From an uncultured Oscillospiraceae bacterium (GTDB lineage Bacteria > Bacillota > Clostridia > Oscillospirales > Acutalibacteraceae), in NCBI GenBank assembly GCA_900554775.1, contig USIK01000059.1, forward strand, positions 1 through 5,309: a stretch of 5,309 nucleotides of DNA. Reading direction: 5' to 3'. Every line of letters begins with the position of its first letter. The stretch's first letter is position 1. Shown here piece by piece: positions 1 through 5,309 of this stretch. Both the position numbers and the translations under genes were made by a program. The notes under the pieces are model-generated. The model saw only the letters and a list, made by a program, of their open reading frames with translations. It was not told where the DNA came from and did no database searches.

Positions 1-1368
1 GTGCCCGCCGTTTGCAATTTGCGTAGCTGGGGGTATCATTTGTATCGGCGTTATGCCGAAGTTCTGGCCTATCGAAGCTACGCAAAGGTCGATCAGCGCC
101 ATTTTGCCGTCGTTACTGAAGAATAAGTCGCTGGATTCACCAGGCAGGTCGATGTTCGTTTTGCTGTGGAACCCGAAGGATTTATAAAATTTGAAGTAAT
201 TTTCAACCCCAACTTTTTGCCCCAGTGTGATGAATGCCGGGTTGCAGGAGTGGCAAAGCGCCTGGACGAAGTTTTGTGTTCCGTGGCCACTGTGTTTGTG
301 GCATTTTATCGGTTTGACACCTTCATAAGGTTTGATTGCGCCGGTGCAGGTGTAGCTCCAGTTGTCGTCGACTACCCCGAGCTCAAGCGCCATTGAAGAA
401 ACTATCATTTTGAAAACCGAACCAGGGTAGTATGTGTCGCTGACGGCTTTGTTTCTCCACTGGTAGCTCAGAGCTTCGTTTTTGGCTTTTAATTTTTCTT
501 CTTCAGGGAGAGAATTGATGTAAGCTTCTTTTTCAGGGTCGGCGATTTTAAACGGTTCATTCGGGTCGAAGTCGCCTTTAACCGCCATTCCTAGGATTTC
601 GCCCGTGTTGACGTCCATCGCTATGGCCGTTGCTCTGTTTTTAACTTTGTGAGTTTTTATTCCTTCTTCGAGAGCTTTTTCCATGAATTTTTGGATGTTT
701 TCGTCAATGGTTAACTTCAGGCTGTTGCCCGGAACAGGGTCAACGAGCTGCTCGTATTCGAAAGGCATTTCTTTTCCTACTGCGTTTTTAGCGGTCAAGA
801 TTCTGCCCGGCTCGCCCCTCAAAGTTTTGTCGTAGTAAGCTTCAACCCCGGCCAAACCTTGGCTGTCGGCCCCTGTGAAACCAAGCACAGAAGCTGCAAA
901 ATCCTTTAGAGGATAGTATCTTTTGTAATCCTCAATGAGCCTGATGCCCGTGGTTATCTTATTTTTGGTTTTAAATTCCATTATTTTGTCTTTTATGTCG
1001 CTTTCGACTTTCTTTTTGATTATCGTGTAGCAAGAGCGTTTTTTCGAAAGCGCTAAAAGTTTTTCTTTGTCAATATCAAGTATTTCGTGCATGCCGGAGC
1101 AAATTAACTCTCGTTTTTCTTCAGTGTCTATGTAAGAAGGCTCCAAAACCACCGTCCAAACACTTGCGCTTTGCGCCAGAGGGTTCATGTTCCGGTCATA
1201 GATTGTTCCCCTTTTCGAATTTAATTTAGTGTCGGCAAGTTGCTGCTCAGATGCCATTTTTTGAAGGCTTTCGCCTTGAAATATTTGAAGTACCATAAGC
1301 CTGAAAACAAGCAGTGGGAACCCCAAAAATACTAGCAAAGCAAGGACGACCATCGCCCTTCGTTGCAT
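1..1368 (-). CDS. Class B penicillin-binding protein (peptidoglycan D,D-transpeptidase, FtsI/SpoVD family), C-terminus cut by window edge
   Basis: The protein is a membrane-anchored transpeptidase that cross-links peptidoglycan stem peptides outside the cell. The 456 codons seen run in one open frame to the window edge. Residues about 5-25 form one hydrophobic membrane anchor after a short basic start (MQRRA). RGTIYDRN (53-60) opens the N-terminal pedestal domain, and the LGFTG...GLAGVE block (162-176) is typical of SpoVD/PBP2-like proteins. The transpeptidase domain starts near 245 (ATAIAMDVNTGEI). The catalytic SxxK motif is SVFK, with nucleophile S317 and K320; SxN is S374-C375-N376; GQNFGITPIQ lies near 434-443. 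The KTG motif and any PASTA domain would lie beyond the edge. The charged stretch at about 272-303 before the active site is, from memory, common in clostridial SpoVD-like proteins. ATG 1368 is chosen because AAGGAG lies 11 nt upstream; an in-frame TTG further up would overlap that site. A sporulation (SpoVD) or division (FtsI/PBP2B) role cannot be separated here, so no symbol is given. Confidence 0.95.
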   Translation of the reverse strand, partial: MQRRAMVVLALLVFLGFPLLVFRLMVLQIFQGESLQKMASEQQLADTKLNSKRGTIYDRNMNPLAQSASVWTVVLEPSYIDTEEKRELICSGMHEILDIDKEKLLALSKKRSCYTIIKKKVESDIKDKIMEFKTKNKITTGIRLIEDYKRYYPLKDFAASVLGFTGADSQGLAGVEAYYDKTLRGEPGRILTAKNAVGKEMPFEYEQLVDPVPGNSLKLTIDENIQKFMEKALEEGIKTHKVKNRATAIAMDVNTGEILGMAVKGDFDPNEPFKIADPEKEAYINSLPEEEKLKAKNEALSYQWRNKAVSDTYYPGSVFKMIVSSMALELGVVDDNWSYTCTGAIKPYEGVKPIKCHKHSGHGTQNFVQALCHSCNPAFITLGQKVGVENYFKFYKSFGFHSKTNIDLPGESSDLFFSNDGKMALIDLCVASIGQNFGITPIQMIPPATQIANGGH

Positions 1369-1379
1369 TCTAACAGTTA

Positions 1380-1385
1380 CTCCTT
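1380..1385 (-). promoter_or_regulatory. Ribosome binding site of the penicillin-binding protein
   Basis: AAGGAG on the minus strand lies 11 nt before ATG 1368. The spacing is slightly long, but the site excludes the in-frame TTG just upstream as the start and favours 1368 over the internal ATG at 1353. Confidence 0.7.
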
Positions 1386-1455
1386 TTGACAAAATTTACA
1401 CCTCGTTTAGTTTTAAGTTTTCTTTATTTTTTTGAGCATTTAGTCGATAAAACTT

Positions 1456-1484
1456 ATTATAATGATTATTTATTCATTAAACAA
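1456..1484 (-). promoter_or_regulatory. Sigma-A-like promoter for the penicillin-binding protein
   Basis: On the minus strand TTGTTT (1484-1479) and a perfect TATAAT (1461-1456) are separated by 17 bp. Transcription would start near 1449, giving a leader of about 80 nt before ATG 1368. The -35 box matches only TTG of the consensus. If the PBP is a sporulation gene, a different sigma factor could be used; I did not recognise one. Confidence 0.55.
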
Positions 1485-1539
1485 GTTATGACACGAAAAA
1501 TATAAGGCGATATTTTAAATTATTATATCCAGTTTACTC

Positions 1540-1559
1540 CACTTGAAAGGTGTTTTTTT
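1540..1559 (+). terminator. Short terminator-like hairpin without an obvious upstream gene
   Basis: CACTT (1540-1544) pairs with AGGTG (1548-1552), including one G-U pair, around a GAA loop, and seven T follow directly (1553-1559). The form is that of an intrinsic terminator on the plus strand, but the stem is only 5 bp and no plus-strand gene precedes it in the intergenic region. It may be a remnant, may stop antisense transcription coming out of the PBP gene, or may be chance in AT-rich DNA. Confidence 0.3.
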
Positions 1560-1603
1560 AGGCTTTAAAATTAATTTATGTTGTTTTATTACAAAAAAAT
1601 AAC

Positions 1604-1632
1604 TTGACAGATTATGATTGTATGTATATATA
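1604..1632 (+). promoter_or_regulatory. Sigma-A promoter for the unknown gene
   Basis: A perfect TTGACA (1604-1609) is followed after 17 bp by TATATA (1627-1632). Transcription would start near 1639-1640, about 40 nt before ATG 1680. The promoter overlaps the in-frame ATG at 1614, which would therefore not be on the mRNA; this rules out the longer reading of the gene. Confidence 0.7.
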
Positions 1633-1679
1633 TTTATAATAAGATAGTTCTTAATAATTTGAAAATTTGGGGACGGGGG

Positions 1680-2522
1680 ATGGACAAAATGAGAGATGAA
1701 AACATTGCCGGCATGGAAATGGACGAAAAAGCCCTTGAAAAGTGGAAAACTGCCTACAAGAACTGCAAAAAGCAAAGAAGTATTATAAAAAAAGATGCTT
1801 ATGATGCTTTTATTTTTGACATAAAGAAAAGATATAATGATATCGTGAAAAAAGAACTAAAAATAAACAGAAACAACATCAACATTAGAACTTTCATTAG
1901 TTTTTTCGATTATGTTTGCAACAAATCAAATGAATGCTTGAAGCTAATTGAAAGCAAAAAGATTAGTTTTTACCGCGATAAACGAAAAAAGGCTGTGCAG
2001 GACCTACTTTTGCAATCGGAGTATATTCTAAGCAACTTAAACAAAATGCTATCAACTAAAGTAGATAGTAATAACGTTTCTGAAATGCTTAAACAGTACA
2101 ATTTGAGTGTTAAAAAGAATGTTAGCATTAATTCAAAATTCAAAAATTGCTTGTTCTCGATGGTTAGTGATTTAGTTGGTATTAGATGTTATCTAGTCGT
2201 AACGATTAAAACTAATAATAGACTAGTTAATAATTTCCTCCCGAAAGAAGAATTTAATTTTAAAAAGTATGATTTTGGCAATGCTGATGGTTCGAAGGTG
2301 GCAAATTATGAAGATAAAAAAATCCAGTCAAGAAGCATATATTTAGTTTACGAAAAAGATATTGATGTGGATATTTCCATTCTTGGCAGAGCAACTGCTA
2401 AAGTTAGCATTTATGTTTCACCTAATAATTCGGTAGAGGATTTTCTTGCTGGAATAGCTGTGGATCGTGACTGGATAACTATAGACGAGGCATCACTCAC
2501 GAAAGTTATGCTTTCAGACTAG
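1680..2522 (+). CDS. Hypothetical lysine-rich soluble protein, 280 residues, function unknown
   Basis: I do not recognise this family. The protein has no signal peptide and no convincing membrane segment, so it is probably cytoplasmic. Residues about 13-140 are rich in Lys, Asn and Glu and look largely alpha-helical, possibly with coiled-coil stretches (15-62, 84-125). Residues about 155-178 and 218-247 have alternating hydrophobic patterns suggesting beta strands, and the end is acidic (DWITIDEAS near 264-272). Five cysteines (29, 80, 86, 157, 170) are not arranged as a clear metal site. ATG 1680 is preferred because ATG 1614 lies inside the promoter; a G-rich run at 1669-1679 is a weak ribosome binding site, and ATG 1689 is also possible. 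Hand counts give 13 GC of 60 at 1801-1860 and 15 of 60 at 1861-1920, against 27 of 60 in the PBP gene (601-660). With its own promoter and terminator it looks like an independent, possibly acquired, single-gene unit. That the frame is coding is likely; any function would be a guess. Confidence 0.75.
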   Translation: MDKMRDENIAGMEMDEKALEKWKTAYKNCKKQRSIIKKDAYDAFIFDIKKRYNDIVKKELKINRNNINIRTFISFFDYVCNKSNECLKLIESKKISFYRDKRKKAVQDLLLQSEYILSNLNKMLSTKVDSNNVSEMLKQYNLSVKKNVSINSKFKNCLFSMVSDLVGIRCYLVVTIKTNNRLVNNFLPKEEFNFKKYDFGNADGSKVANYEDKKIQSRSIYLVYEKDIDVDISILGRATAKVSIYVSPNNSVEDFLAGIAVDRDWITIDEASLTKVMLSD

Positions 2523-2546
2523 AAATACACTAGTACTTGCTAACAA

Positions 2547-2577
2547 AAGCCGGCTTTTAGTCGGCTTAAAATTTTTA
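2547..2577 (+). terminator. Intrinsic terminator of the unknown gene
   Basis: A 9-bp stem, AAGCCGGCT (2547-2555) with AGTCGGCTT (2559-2567), closes a TTT loop and contains one G-U pair. Four A and then TTTTTATT follow, so the U-tract is displaced from the stem and termination may be leaky. It begins 24 bp after the stop codon and ends just before the str promoter. Confidence 0.75.
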
Positions 2578-2584
2578 TTGCCCC

Positions 2585-2614
2585 TTGACAAACCCCACCT
2601 CTAAGTGTTAGAAT
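2585..2614 (+). promoter_or_regulatory. Sigma-A promoter of the str operon (rpsL-rpsG-fusA)
   Basis: A perfect TTGACA (2585-2590) and TAGAAT (2609-2614, five of six matches) are 18 bp apart. Transcription would start near 2620, leaving a leader of about 60 nt before rpsL. The promoter lies between the upstream terminator and rpsL, so the operon starts here rather than by read-through from upstream genes. Confidence 0.75.
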
Positions 2615-2669
2615 TGAAAAATGTATGGTAGTTTCAAGCCGAAGCTGCTGTGCAAGATATTTTGATTCC

Positions 2670-2675
2670 AGGAGG
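2670..2675 (+). promoter_or_regulatory. Ribosome binding site of rpsL
   Basis: A perfect AGGAGG lies 6 nt before ATG 2682. It fixes the S12 start and rejects the in-frame ATG at 2625, which would add 19 residues unlike any S12 and lies almost at the predicted transcript start. Confidence 0.9.
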
Positions 2676-2681
2676 TGTAAT

Positions 2682-3110
2682 ATGCCAACATTTAACCAGT
2701 TAGTCCGTAAAGGAAGAAAAAGCCAAGAGAAAAAAGCTAAGGCTCCTGCACTTTTAAGAGGCTGGAACTCAAAAAAGAGAGAAGCTATTGCGCAGAATTC
2801 TCCGCTAAAAAGAGGAGTATGCACTGCGGATAAAACAGCAACTCCTAAAAAGCCAAACTCAGCACTTAGAAAAATTGCTAGGGTTCGTCTTTCAAACGGC
2901 TTGGAAGTAACTTCTTACATTCCGGGTATCGGGCACAATCTTCAAGAGCACAGCGTTGTTCTTATAAGAGGTGGACGTGTAAAGGATTTACCTGGTGTGC
3001 GTTACCACATTATCAGGGGTACGCTCGACGCTCAAGGAGTAGCAAAGCGTATGCAAGCACGTTCGAAATACGGTGCTAAACGTCCAAAAGCAGGAGCAGC
3101 TAAGAAATAA
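2682..3110 (+). CDS. rpsL: 30S ribosomal protein S12
   Basis: S12 sits at the decoding centre of the 30S subunit and helps control accuracy of tRNA selection. The 142 residues start MPTFNQLVRKGR and cover the whole family. An insertion of about 13 residues near 25-40 relative to Escherichia coli S12 gives the long form usual in Firmicutes. The core TPKKPNSALRK (54-64) and GGRVKDLPGVRYH (97-109) are intact. K56 and K101 match the lysines (43 and 88 in E. coli precursor numbering) whose mutation gives streptomycin resistance, so the sequence is wild type at those sites. D102 is the residue that RimO methylthiolates in many bacteria. It is the first gene of the str operon here, followed by rpsG after 153 bp. 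Confidence 0.99.
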   Translation: MPTFNQLVRKGRKSQEKKAKAPALLRGWNSKKREAIAQNSPLKRGVCTADKTATPKKPNSALRKIARVRLSNGLEVTSYIPGIGHNLQEHSVVLIRGGRVKDLPGVRYHIIRGTLDAQGVAKRMQARSKYGAKRPKAGAAKK

Positions 3111-3263
3111 GCTCCAAAGAAAATTAAATAGGTATAACTTAGCTTAGGCTAGTGCAGGAGTGCTGTATATAGTATTTTTCAGATTTCTCTTGTGCTTGGC
3201 AAACGAGGGCTAAATTACTTTCGAGTACCTATGATATCTTTTATTGTGAAGGAGGGAAGAAAC
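3111..3263 (+). other. rpsL-rpsG spacer without a clear terminator
   Basis: This 153-bp spacer is longer than usual inside a str operon. It holds only a weak hairpin, TAGC (3140-3143) with GCTA (3148-3151), beside a tandem CTTAG CTTAG (3138-3147), and no U-tract after it, so read-through is expected. In E. coli the S12-S7 spacer is the S7 translational repressor site; no recognisable version of that site is seen here. Confidence 0.45.
3249..3256 (+). promoter_or_regulatory. Ribosome binding site of rpsG
   Basis: AAGGAGGG lies 7 nt before ATG 3264. It selects the standard S7 start over the in-frame GTG at 3192, which would add 24 residues foreign to S7. Confidence 0.9.
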
Positions 3264-3734
3264 ATGCCAAGAAGAGGTCGTGTTACAAGACGTGATGTTT
3301 TAGCTGATCCGATTTACGGTTCTAAACTCGTAACTCGTCTTATCAACAACATCATGCTCGACGGAAAAAGAGGAGTAGCTCAAAAAGTAGTATATAAAGC
3401 ATTCGATATATTACGTGAACAAACAGGAAGAGAACCACTCGAAGTTTTTGAAGAAGCTATGGAAAACATAATGCCAACTTTAGAGGTTAAAGCTCGCCGC
3501 GTAGGAGGAGCTACTTACCAGGTTCCAATCGAAGTAAGAGCTGACAGAAGACAAACTTTAGGTTTAAGATGGCTCACAAAATACTCAAGACTTCGCTCAG
3601 AAAGAACCATGATCAAAAGATTATCAGGTGAAATTCTTGATGCAATCAAAAGCACAGGCGGAGCAGTTAAAAAACGTGAAGATACTCACAAAATGGCTGA
3701 AGCTAACAAAGCTTTTGCACATTACCGCTGGTAA
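3264..3734 (+). CDS. rpsG: 30S ribosomal protein S7
   Basis: S7 nucleates assembly of the 30S head by binding the 3' major domain of 16S rRNA and lines the E-site exit near mRNA. The 156 residues match the usual bacterial length. The start MPRRGRVTRRDVL, the helix region DPIYGSKLVTRLINNIMLDGK (15-35), the beta-hairpin around EVKARRVGGATYQVPIEV (74-91) and the C-terminal FAHYRW (151-156) are all present, with no truncation or frameshift. It is the second gene of the operon, 118 bp before fusA. In E. coli S7 represses its own operon; no evidence either way is visible here. Confidence 0.99.
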   Translation: MPRRGRVTRRDVLADPIYGSKLVTRLINNIMLDGKRGVAQKVVYKAFDILREQTGREPLEVFEEAMENIMPTLEVKARRVGGATYQVPIEVRADRRQTLGLRWLTKYSRLRSERTMIKRLSGEILDAIKSTGGAVKKREDTHKMAEANKAFAHYRW

Positions 3735-3740
3735 TTTCAC

Positions 3741-3816
3741 TGCCAAGAATTTTAATTTTTGGCAAAAAATGTTTAAAACTTTAATGGTTGCCGCATAATA
3801 TATTTTGCGGTTGCCG
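3741..3816 (+). promoter_or_regulatory. Structured rpsG-fusA spacer: two hairpins and a direct repeat
   Basis: A 10-bp stem with one G-U pair, TGCCAAGAAT (3741-3750) with ATTTTTGGCA (3755-3764), starts 6 nt after the rpsG stop. A second stem is CCGCA (3791-3795) with TGCGG (3806-3810). The 8-mer GGTTGCCG occurs twice (3786-3793, 3809-3816). TTGCC in either copy could also pair with GGCAA (3761-3765), so the pairings compete. No T-run follows the first stem; TTTT (3817-3820) follows the second repeat. It could modulate expression or mRNA processing before fusA, or be an inefficient attenuator; function is inferred. Confidence 0.4.
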
Positions 3817-3840
3817 TTTTCTAAGTGGAGAATTAAGGAA

Positions 3841-3847
3841 AAGGAGG
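3841..3847 (+). promoter_or_regulatory. Ribosome binding site of fusA
   Basis: AAGGAGG lies 5 nt before ATG 3853 and fixes the EF-G start at the usual MSRKVSLEMTRNIGIMAHIDAG position. Confidence 0.9.
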
Positions 3848-3852
3848 ATATT

Positions 3853-5309
3853 ATGTCAAGGAAAGTATCACTGGAAATGACCAGAAATATTGGTATCATG
3901 GCTCACATAGATGCTGGTAAAACAACAACTACAGAACGTATTTTGTTTTACACTGGTATAAACCACAAAATCGGTGAAACTCATGACGGTGCTGCTACAA
4001 TGGACTGGATGGTTCAAGAGCAAGAACGCGGAATCACCATTACTTCTGCAGCAACAACATGTTTCTGGAAAAACCACAGAATTAACATTATTGATACTCC
4101 AGGCCACGTTGACTTCACAGTTGAAGTTGAGCGTTCGCTTAGAGTTCTTGACGGTTCTGTTACTGTTCTTTGCGCTAAAGGTGGCGTTGAGCCTCAGTCA
4201 GAAACAGTATGGCGTCAAGCTGATAAATACGGCGTTCCTCGCATGGTTTACGTTAATAAAATGGACATCATGGGAGCAGATTTTTACAACGTTGTAAAAA
4301 TGATGAAAGAACGTCTTAAATGTAATGCTGTTCCGATTCAGCTTCCAATAGGTGCTGAAGAAACCTTCAAGGGCATTATTGACCTTGTTGAAATGAAGGC
4401 TTACGTTTACTATGATGACCTCGGAAAAGACATTAGAGTAGAAGAAATCCCCGAGGATATGAAAGAATTAGCTGAAAAATATCACACAGAAATGCTTGAG
4501 TGCATTGCTGATCAAGACGAAGCTATTTTCGAAAAATATCTCGAAGGAGAAGAAATTTCCATCCAGGAAATTAAAGATTGCATTAGAAGAGCAACTATCG
4601 CAAACACAGTTGTGCCGGTAACTTGCGGTACATCTTACAAAAACAAGGGTGTTCAAAAACTCCTTGATGCTATAGTTGACTACATGCCTTCTCCAACAGA
4701 TGTTCCAGCAATCAAGGGTGTTAACCCTGAAACAGAAGAAGAAGTTGAAAGACATTCTTCAGATGACGAACCTTTCGCAGCTCTTGCGTTTAAAATTGCA
4801 GTTGACCCATTTGTAGGAAAACTCTGCTTCTTCAGAGTTTACTCAGGAACAATTGCAGCAGGTTCGACTGTTTACAACTCAACAAAAGATAACAACGAAC
4901 GCATCGGAAGAATTCTCCAAATGCATTCAAACCACCGTCAAGATATCGACAAGGTTTATGCAGGAGACATCGCTGCTGCGGTTGGACTTAAAAACACAAC
5001 AACAGGCGATACCCTTTGCGACGAGAAACACCCTGTAATTCTCGAATCAATGGAATTCCCTGATCCGGTTATCCGTGTTGCTATTGAGCCGAAGACTAAG
5101 GCAGGACAGGAAAAAATGGGTATTGCCCTTTCCAAGCTAGCCGAGGAGGATCCGACGTTCAAGTGCTATACCGATGAGGAAACGGGACAGACAATCATTG
5201 CAGGTATGGGTGAGCTACTTCTTGAAATAATCGTTGACAGACTTCTTCGTGAATTTAAAGATGAAGCAAACGTAGGAAAGCATCAGGTTGCTTACCGTGA
5301 GACAATTAC
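3853..5309 (+). CDS. fusA: Elongation factor G, N-terminal 485 codons; 3' end cut by window edge
   Basis: EF-G is the cytoplasmic GTPase that drives tRNA-mRNA translocation and, with ribosome recycling factor, splits post-termination ribosomes. All GTPase motifs are intact: G1 AHIDAGKT (17-24), G2 RGIT (59-62), G3 DTPGH (81-85, catalytic H85), G4 NKMD (135-138) and G5 GTS (259-261). Domain II follows from about 290, and domain III (about 400 on) is mostly present; domains IV and V, roughly 210 residues of the usual 690-700, lie outside. Odd points are in domain III: GELLLE (453-458) has L456 where nearly all EF-Gs have His, D470 replaces a usual hydrophobic residue, and H477 replaces a usual Pro. 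L456 corresponds to His457 of S. aureus EF-G, a fusidic-acid site. The stretch at about 5083-5215 is richer in GC and in AAG, GAG and CCG codons than the rest. fusA is the third operon gene; tuf often comes next but is not seen. Confidence 0.98.
   Translation, partial: MSRKVSLEMTRNIGIMAHIDAGKTTTTERILFYTGINHKIGETHDGAATMDWMVQEQERGITITSAATTCFWKNHRINIIDTPGHVDFTVEVERSLRVLDGSVTVLCAKGGVEPQSETVWRQADKYGVPRMVYVNKMDIMGADFYNVVKMMKERLKCNAVPIQLPIGAEETFKGIIDLVEMKAYVYYDDLGKDIRVEEIPEDMKELAEKYHTEMLECIADQDEAIFEKYLEGEEISIQEIKDCIRRATIANTVVPVTCGTSYKNKGVQKLLDAIVDYMPSPTDVPAIKGVNPETEEEVERHSSDDEPFAALAFKIAVDPFVGKLCFFRVYSGTIAAGSTVYNSTKDNNERIGRILQMHSNHRQDIDKVYAGDIAAAVGLKNTTTGDTLCDEKHPVILESMEFPDPVIRVAIEPKTKAGQEKMGIALSKLAEEDPTFKCYTDEETGQTIIAGMGELLLEIIVDRLLREFKDEANVGKHQVAYRETI

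Larger units (their letters stand above)
1369..1679. other. Divergent AT-rich intergenic region
   Basis: This 311-bp gap separates the minus-strand PBP gene from the plus-strand unknown gene. I see no credible coding sequence in it; frames are short and lack ribosome binding sites. It holds a minus-strand promoter (1456-1484), a plus-strand promoter (1604-1632) and a small terminator-like hairpin with seven T (1540-1559). No tRNA or long repeat is visible. Confidence 0.7.

Noticed and set aside
1614..1679. N-terminal extension of the unknown gene from ATG 1614
   Set aside because: This ATG lies between the -35 and -10 boxes of the gene's own promoter, so it would not be in the mRNA, and it has no ribosome binding site.
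1515..1775. Minus-strand open frame across the divergent region and the start of the unknown gene
   Set aside because: It covers the plus-strand promoter, lacks a ribosome binding site and has a low-complexity translation typical of AT-rich antisense.
2545..2558. Perfect 14-bp palindrome AAAAGCCGGCTTTT as a possible operator
   Set aside because: It overlaps the 5' arm of the terminator hairpin, which explains the symmetry well enough; no second copy is seen near a promoter.
2625..2681. Longer S12 reading from ATG 2625
   Set aside because: The extra 19 residues are unlike S12, while a perfect AGGAGG precedes ATG 2682.
2540..2824. Minus-strand open frame across the terminator, str promoter and start of rpsL
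   Set aside because: It is the antisense shadow of regulatory DNA and a certain S12 gene.
3128..3232. Complementary 7-mers ATAGGTA (3128-3134) and TACCTAT (3226-3232) enclosing most of the rpsL-rpsG spacer
   Set aside because: A 7-bp match at this distance is expected about once by chance in a spacer of this size.
3196..3235. Internal promoter for rpsG from TTGGCA (3196) and TATGAT (3230)
   Set aside because: The boxes are 28 bp apart, far from the 16-18 bp needed.
3192..3263. Longer S7 reading from GTG 3192
   Set aside because: The extension is foreign to S7, and AAGGAGGG sits just before ATG 3264.
3772..3799. Second promoter for fusA from TTTAAA (3772-3777) and CATAAT (3794-3799)
   Set aside because: The 16-bp spacing is acceptable, but both boxes are weak and the region is AT-rich, so chance is likely.
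3974..4297. Alternative-frame plus-strand and antisense open frames inside fusA
   Set aside because: They overlap an intact, strongly conserved EF-G frame and have no start signals of their own.

Overview
The window looks like a chromosomal segment from a low-to-moderate GC Firmicute, most likely class Clostridia (Oscillospirales-like). This rests on the long Gram-positive form of ribosomal protein S12, the clostridial wording of the EF-G G-domain (for example CAKGGVEPQSETV and NKMDIMGADF), a SpoVD/FtsI-type penicillin-binding protein, strong AGGAGG-type ribosome binding sites and sigma-A-like promoters. The lineage is inferred from recognised protein wording, not from a search.

Layout. Positions 1-1368 (minus strand) hold the first 456 codons of a class B penicillin-binding protein that runs off the left edge. 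A 311-bp AT-rich divergent intergenic region (1369-1679) carries a promoter for each direction. Positions 1680-2522 (plus) encode a 280-residue lysine-rich protein of unknown function. It is much more AT-rich than its neighbours and has its own promoter and a terminator hairpin. From 2585 onward a sigma-A promoter starts the str operon: rpsL (S12, 2682-3110), rpsG (S7, 3264-3734) and fusA (EF-G, 3853 to beyond the right edge).

How the genes relate. rpsL, rpsG and fusA form the conserved translation operon: two 30S proteins and the translocation GTPase, each with its own good ribosome binding site. The PBP cross-links peptidoglycan and is transcribed away from them. The unknown gene is a self-contained transcription unit between the two. 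The rpoB-rpoC genes that usually precede rpsL in Firmicutes are absent here, so the str operon begins from its own promoter.

Most worth a second look: (i) EF-G domain III has leucine where the near-invariant GELHLE histidine belongs, the position equivalent to His457 of Staphylococcus aureus EF-G, a classic fusidic-acid-resistance site; two more non-conservative changes lie within 22 codons, next to a locally GC-rich patch. (ii) The AT-rich orphan gene. (iii) Hairpins with competing pairings and a direct repeat in the rpsG-fusA spacer. I saw no CRISPR array, tRNA, rRNA or insertion sequence, and no clear sign of a new multi-gene system.
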